Positions 59,945 to 64,000 of a stretch of DNA of 64,000 nt are shown piece after piece (the stretch's first letter is position 1; every line of letters starts with the position of its first letter). Source of the stretch: Pteria penguin (lineage: Eukaryota; Mollusca; Bivalvia; Pterioida; Pteriidae); contig CM068590.1 of assembly GCA_035048485.1 (NCBI GenBank), positions 5,828,093 through 5,892,092 of the forward strand, given 5' to 3'. Made by a program: the position numbers and the translations under genes. The notes below the pieces were generated by a model. The model saw only the letters and a list, made by a program, of their open reading frames with translations. It did no database searches and had not been told where the DNA came from.

Positions 59945-61455
59945 GTCAGAGACACAGTACAAGTGTTCGAATCATCTAGGAAAGAGTTGTGAACTTTACT
60001 GCAACCAATGTCGATTTCCTGTCTGTGTGACATGTATGGAATATCACAAGAAGCACGAATGTTTCAATATACATGTGTAAGTGATGCCTACGATGCTATC
60101 ATGTCCTAGTTGAAAACAATGTCTCAGACTATCTATGAAAAGAATTGGAAGAATTAAGAGAATCCCAAGAGGACATCCTTACCGCAATTATCGAAATTGA
60201 ACAAAGTATGAAAGATAGAGCAGAACACATCCACAAAGAGGTAGACGGCATACTGGCAGATAATTTGAAGGAAATACAGAAGATTAAGGATGACACCATA
60301 ATGCCGTTTTTTCAAGAAGAACTCAGAAAAATGAAGAAGATAAATAATATTGATGGAGAAATTCTGGAGTATGACAAACGTCTACGATCAGCTGACCCAG
60401 TCGACTTGCTGACATTCACAAAACAAAGCGATGAAAACCCCGTGGATGAAGCTTTGAACCAGATTAATGCCAAACAGGTTCTTCCAACATTTACACCGGG
60501 GCATATATCAAGAGAAAGTCTGCAACAGCAGTTCGGATCATTTGTTGATCATATCAAGACTTCAACATTCGGTGGTACAGAATCTTATTCACATGGTAAT
60601 AAAGCGGACGACTCAACCACGGACCGGAAATCAGAGAAGGTGATAACAGAAAACAAAATAGATTGCGTTACAACAATGAAACTGATCCGTAATCCAACAT
60701 GTGAGACTAAGTTCACTGTGGAGTGTCCTGTAGTGGTGATCAGACTACGATCACCAACTGAAGCTTGGGTAAATGTTTCCTATTCCACAGATTTTGGTTT
60801 ATATGAAATGAATAGTGACGTGGTCCGTACTGTGGATGCTGGATGTAAACTCTTTTGGGAGTGCGGTAAGTGTGTAACGGATGACGGTAGACTAGTGTAC
60901 AGTGATAGCCGCAACCAATGTATCAGGTCATTATCTCCACGTGGTCAGGTCAGTGTACTCTTCTCTACGAAGGATTGCAATCCACTAGGGATATGCCGGC
61001 TAATGAGTGGGGAGCTGATGGTCGGTATGGAGGGAGGAGTTATAACTATCTACAATGACGACGGGAAGGTGGTCAGAGAGGTGAAGAATGAACGCGTGAA
61101 TAATCCCTACTACATTACCATCAATAAACTGACAGAGGATATGTGCGTGTCGGATAGCTATAAGAGGGTCGTTGCGTTTAAACAGAATGGGGACTACCGA
61201 TTCACATATTCCGGGCACAACAATGATTCTAGGTTTGATCCTTGCGACCTGCGTTCTGACCGTCAGGGTCGTCTCCTGATCACAGATTGTAATAACCAGC
61301 GTATTCACATAGTGGACACATGTGGTCAGTTTATACAGTACCTGGCTACACAGAAGAATGGCATCCAGTATCCTGTGTCTCTAGACGTCGACAATAAGGG
61401 ATATGTGTGGGTGGGAGATCGGTCATCCAATGTGAAAATTATCAAATATTTATAA
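59945..61455 (+). pseudogene. TRIM-like gene 2, 5' broken
   Basis: Paralog of 49546-51258. B-box 2 is readable at 59952-60065 (KCSNHLGKSCELYC..CRFPVCVTC..HKKHECFNI), but B-box 1 is not found upstream. An 8-base insertion (ATACATGT, about 60067-60076) shifts the frame, and a TAG follows at about 60107. From about 60145 the coiled coil and NHL propeller are open to the stop at 61455, with blades still recognisable (KCVTDDGRLVYSD, RLLITDCNNQRIHIVD). No ATG is in place for the intact part until MKDRAEHIHKE, inside the coiled coil. A shortened propeller protein from an internal start cannot be excluded. Confidence 0.82.
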
Positions 61456-62365
61456 TGAGCTTATCTTTACATCATTATGGGTCGATCATTTGATTGCGAG
61501 GGAAAGATGGTCCTAGCACTTTTTGGAACTAAATATTCTGACCCTGAAAATGCTAGAAATAAAAGACCTAGATTTGACAGAAACGAAAATATATATCCTT
61601 GTATCTAGCATGCACATATACCAGATCATGCAAATATATCATACATGTTGATTGCTGCCTTTATTTTACTGTGTTTAAATTGTAGTTTAATTTTATTTCA
61701 GTTGAATTTATAGCAATGGACGAATCGTGCTATGCAATATGTTCAACAACTCTTAATAGAAATGTTGCTTCTTTAAAAATGTATTTGCATGTCCATTTTG
61801 TGGGGCGCACGGGCGGCAACGGCTATATCATCTGCTTTCGGAGAGTATTTATTTCATGCTTTCGTTTGAAAAATGACGTTCACGTACATGTAGCTTTGAC
61901 GCCAATTTATTACTCCCATTCCCGACTCCCTGTCGAACTGTCCGTCCCTCATTTATACACCAGGCACACTGACATGTTAATTGTAAAACGAGTGTCCAAA
62001 ATGAGACTCAATCGAATTCGCCTCATATCTCACCTGAACACATTTGTAAAGTCGATATTCGAATTAAATTATGTGCATTTTAAAATTCATGGTGGTCACA
62101 GTTAAATTTTGTTTTACAATTTTGCAATACAAAATAGCTTGCAGAATGGCTTTGCAACATAAAATACATATAGCCAAGTGTCTATGCAGAGTAACGAAAA
62201 TTAACAAACATTCATAATTCGAAATATTTCTCTAACCACTTTGTACATATTATGCTTGATAAAACTTTCTTATAAGCGGAGAGCGTATGAAAAGTCAACA
62301 TAATATATTTGTGACATGCAATATCTGTTATATTAAGAAGTATTATTATTTAAAAATCAGGTATT
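61456..62365. other. No gene recognised
   Basis: 3' flank of TRIM-like gene 2. The 129-codon frame at 61716-62105 has no domain and no partner; I read it as chance. Confidence 0.45.
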
Positions 62366-62758
62366 ATGACCGAGGTCAGATCGTTATCTACAATAAAACA
62401 TGGAAAACCCATTAATGATTGAGGTCAGTTCGTAATTTTCAGTAAGCACGACGAGCCATATGTTGACCGAGGTAAAATCGTAATCTATAGGAAGCATGGC
62501 GTGAGCACATGATGATCGAGGTAAAATCATAAACTACAGTAAGCATAGAGTGACTTACTGACGACCGACATAAACTCGTATTCTACAGTATGACGTGGCC
62601 ATTGTATGGCCGAGGTCAAATTGTAAGCAAAATTAAGCTTACCCTGGCCAAGTGATGACAGATCGTAATCTATTGTACATACCAAAATGAGTGATGACAG
62701 AGGTTGCCTAACAATATAAAGGTCGATGTAACCGAATGATGACCGAGGTCACATGATA
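62366..62758. repeat. Degenerate tandem array, unit about 55-60 bp
   Basis: About seven units share GACCGAGGTcAAATCGTAAT..CTACAGTAAGCATG..GTGATGA with many substitutions and length changes. No coding frame runs through. Confidence 0.75.
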
Positions 62759-63059
62759 ACAACGAAAATAAAGCCCAATTTTAATTTTTAAGTCATATGT
62801 TCAAGCCTTGTTTTAACTATACGATATCAGATATTTCCAAGGTCTTAAAAGTTACCTTGGAATCTATCCGTTTTCATTGCTGTCCATAAGGTAAACCTTA
62901 ACCAAAGGTAATAATGTATACAACAGAAACTAAACTATTTGTTAAATTATCTAAAGTTGAATTGTTGACGGAGTTTTTTCTTTAGTCATTTGTCACTAAT
63001 GCCTACTTTCGGATATTTTTTTCATTAATGCATTGATTTTGTTTAAAAAAATGAGAAAC

Positions 63060-63145
63060 TGTAAAGCTGATATGACCTAATGGATGATGTGCTCGGCTCG
63101 TCACTGGGATTGATTCCCGCCCTTTGCACACCGGTGTTCTGTCAT
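63060..63145 (+). repeat. Degenerate tRNA-like SINE head
   Basis: TGACCTAATGGATGATGTGC (A-box-like) and GGGATTGATTCCCGCCC (B-box-like) at tRNA spacing, followed by SINE-like TTCGGATAAGACAGTAAAAC. Confidence 0.45.
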
Positions 63146-63239
63146 TCGGATAAGACAGTAAAACAGAAAGAAAAAAGAGGAGTTACTGGCTTAATTATGT
63201 GGCAGAAGTCACCATGGAGCTATACAATACACGGATATA

Positions 63240-63490
63240 AATAATATACTAGAACATATAACACATTACAAAAATATTTGATTGTAGTGCAATTACGATA
63301 CCGACTTAGGACGGTCATTTAATTTGAGAAAAGCCAAACAAATGGTGTAGTTAACCGGTTTACGGGCCCACCTTCCCACTCACCGTAATAGCAGAACAAT
63401 CAAAGGACGTACATTTAAAAATTTATAAATAATCCGCCATGTAAAGAACAAGAGTCAACAGGTATCGCATATTGAGAGGGCATAAAAATA
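63240..63490. repeat. Dispersed repeat, copy 2 (pair with 59441-59690)
   Basis: See partner; moderately diverged with small indels. The rest of the window (63490-64000) holds a further CGTAAAAGATCTCTCAC..GGGTCCGTTACAAAGG repeat end at 63630-63670 and no gene. Confidence 0.65.
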
Positions 63491-64000
63491 TAAACACGTA
63501 AGGTATTGTAAAACACATAATGGTATGAAAATATATGCGACATGATAACATGATAAACCGTGCTCTGCCAGTCTGAAAGCGAGCTAAGACCCTAGATCTG
63601 TAGGAGTCCCGTTTCAAGGTAGGCGTTGCACGTAAAAGATCTCTCACTAATTTTAGCGGGTCCGTTACAAAGGTAAAGATTTCTATGCAATATATCAGGC
63701 ATATGCTGTCACCATATACATGAAATAATCGTGGAGTGACCTAAAACAATAATCAATCAGACAATCTATTGAAACTTAAATGATTCTCATAAGGGAGCTT
63801 TTTAGCGTTTTAAACCTTTGAAACAGAAACAGAATTATTGGAATAGGAATAACAAAATCTCTCTTAGACAGAAAGAGGAAAGTGCAGTGGTTATAATAAT
63901 AAGAACTTACTGTCACAATAGAAATATTCTGCTTGTGTTATATAACATCACTTCGTCATTGACTCTTTGTTGTTGATCCTTGCTTAGTATAGGAAGGATT

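Noticed and set aside
61716..62105. 129-codon open frame downstream of TRIM-like gene 2
   Set aside because: No domain, no conservation within the window, A+T-rich chance composition.
1..64000. Retroelement or endogenous viral coding sequence
   Set aside because: No reverse transcriptase, integrase, capsid or envelope motif was recognised in any frame; the BEN gene is linked to a transposase, not to viral genes.

Overview
This is eukaryotic genomic DNA, A+T-rich, with GT-AG introns, tRNA-headed SINEs and many short inverted-repeat elements. The two RING-less B-box/coiled-coil/NHL (TRIM-like) genes, the repeat ending in GCTCACCTGAGC and the SINE tail with GAAAGCGACGTAAAAC point to a mollusc, most likely a bivalve and perhaps a scallop. 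That assignment is inference. Most of the window is transposons; few host genes are intact.

Layout. The window is dominated by two near-identical blocks: copy A (1 to about 21997) and copy B (23751 to about 52366). They are separated by a unique spacer of about 1.75 kb holding a SINE and a broken Rab-GTPase fragment. Both blocks carry, in the same order: (i) a decayed PIN-like/CXC multicopy-family gene split by a SINE; (ii) a PIF/Harbinger transposon with a CAG target duplication, containing a DDE transposase gene that has lost the exon with the first catalytic Asp and a six-exon Myb/SANT accessory gene on the other strand; (iii) a foldback element and flanking sequence. The blocks are either a recent segmental duplication or two haplotypes placed end to end by the assembler.

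The blocks differ by large clean events. Copy A alone has a 6,002-bp ISL2EU/IS4EU-type element (14843-20844, AT target duplication) coding for a SAP+SWIM+YqaJ nuclease protein and a THAP+DDE transposase with two nonsense codons. Copy B alone has an 8,940-bp CACTA/EnSpm-like element (35116-44055, AA target duplication) coding for a 921-residue transposase and, divergently, a six-exon, 518-residue BEN-domain protein. Each block keeps the other's empty site. Copy B also carries a 3.6-kb segment with an intact TRIM-like gene (49546-51258) that copy A lacks.

Downstream, 52.4-56.4 kb is SINE-rich DNA without a convincing gene. From about 56.7 to 61.5 kb lies a second, older copy of the TRIM block, sharing a TGACGTCA (CRE) promoter element with the first but with its B-box region broken. 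The last 2.5 kb holds a degenerate tandem array and dispersed repeats.

The most notable system is the CACTA-like element with an uninterrupted BEN-domain partner gene. The best evidence in the window is the set of reciprocal filled and empty insertion sites, which fix element ends to the base.
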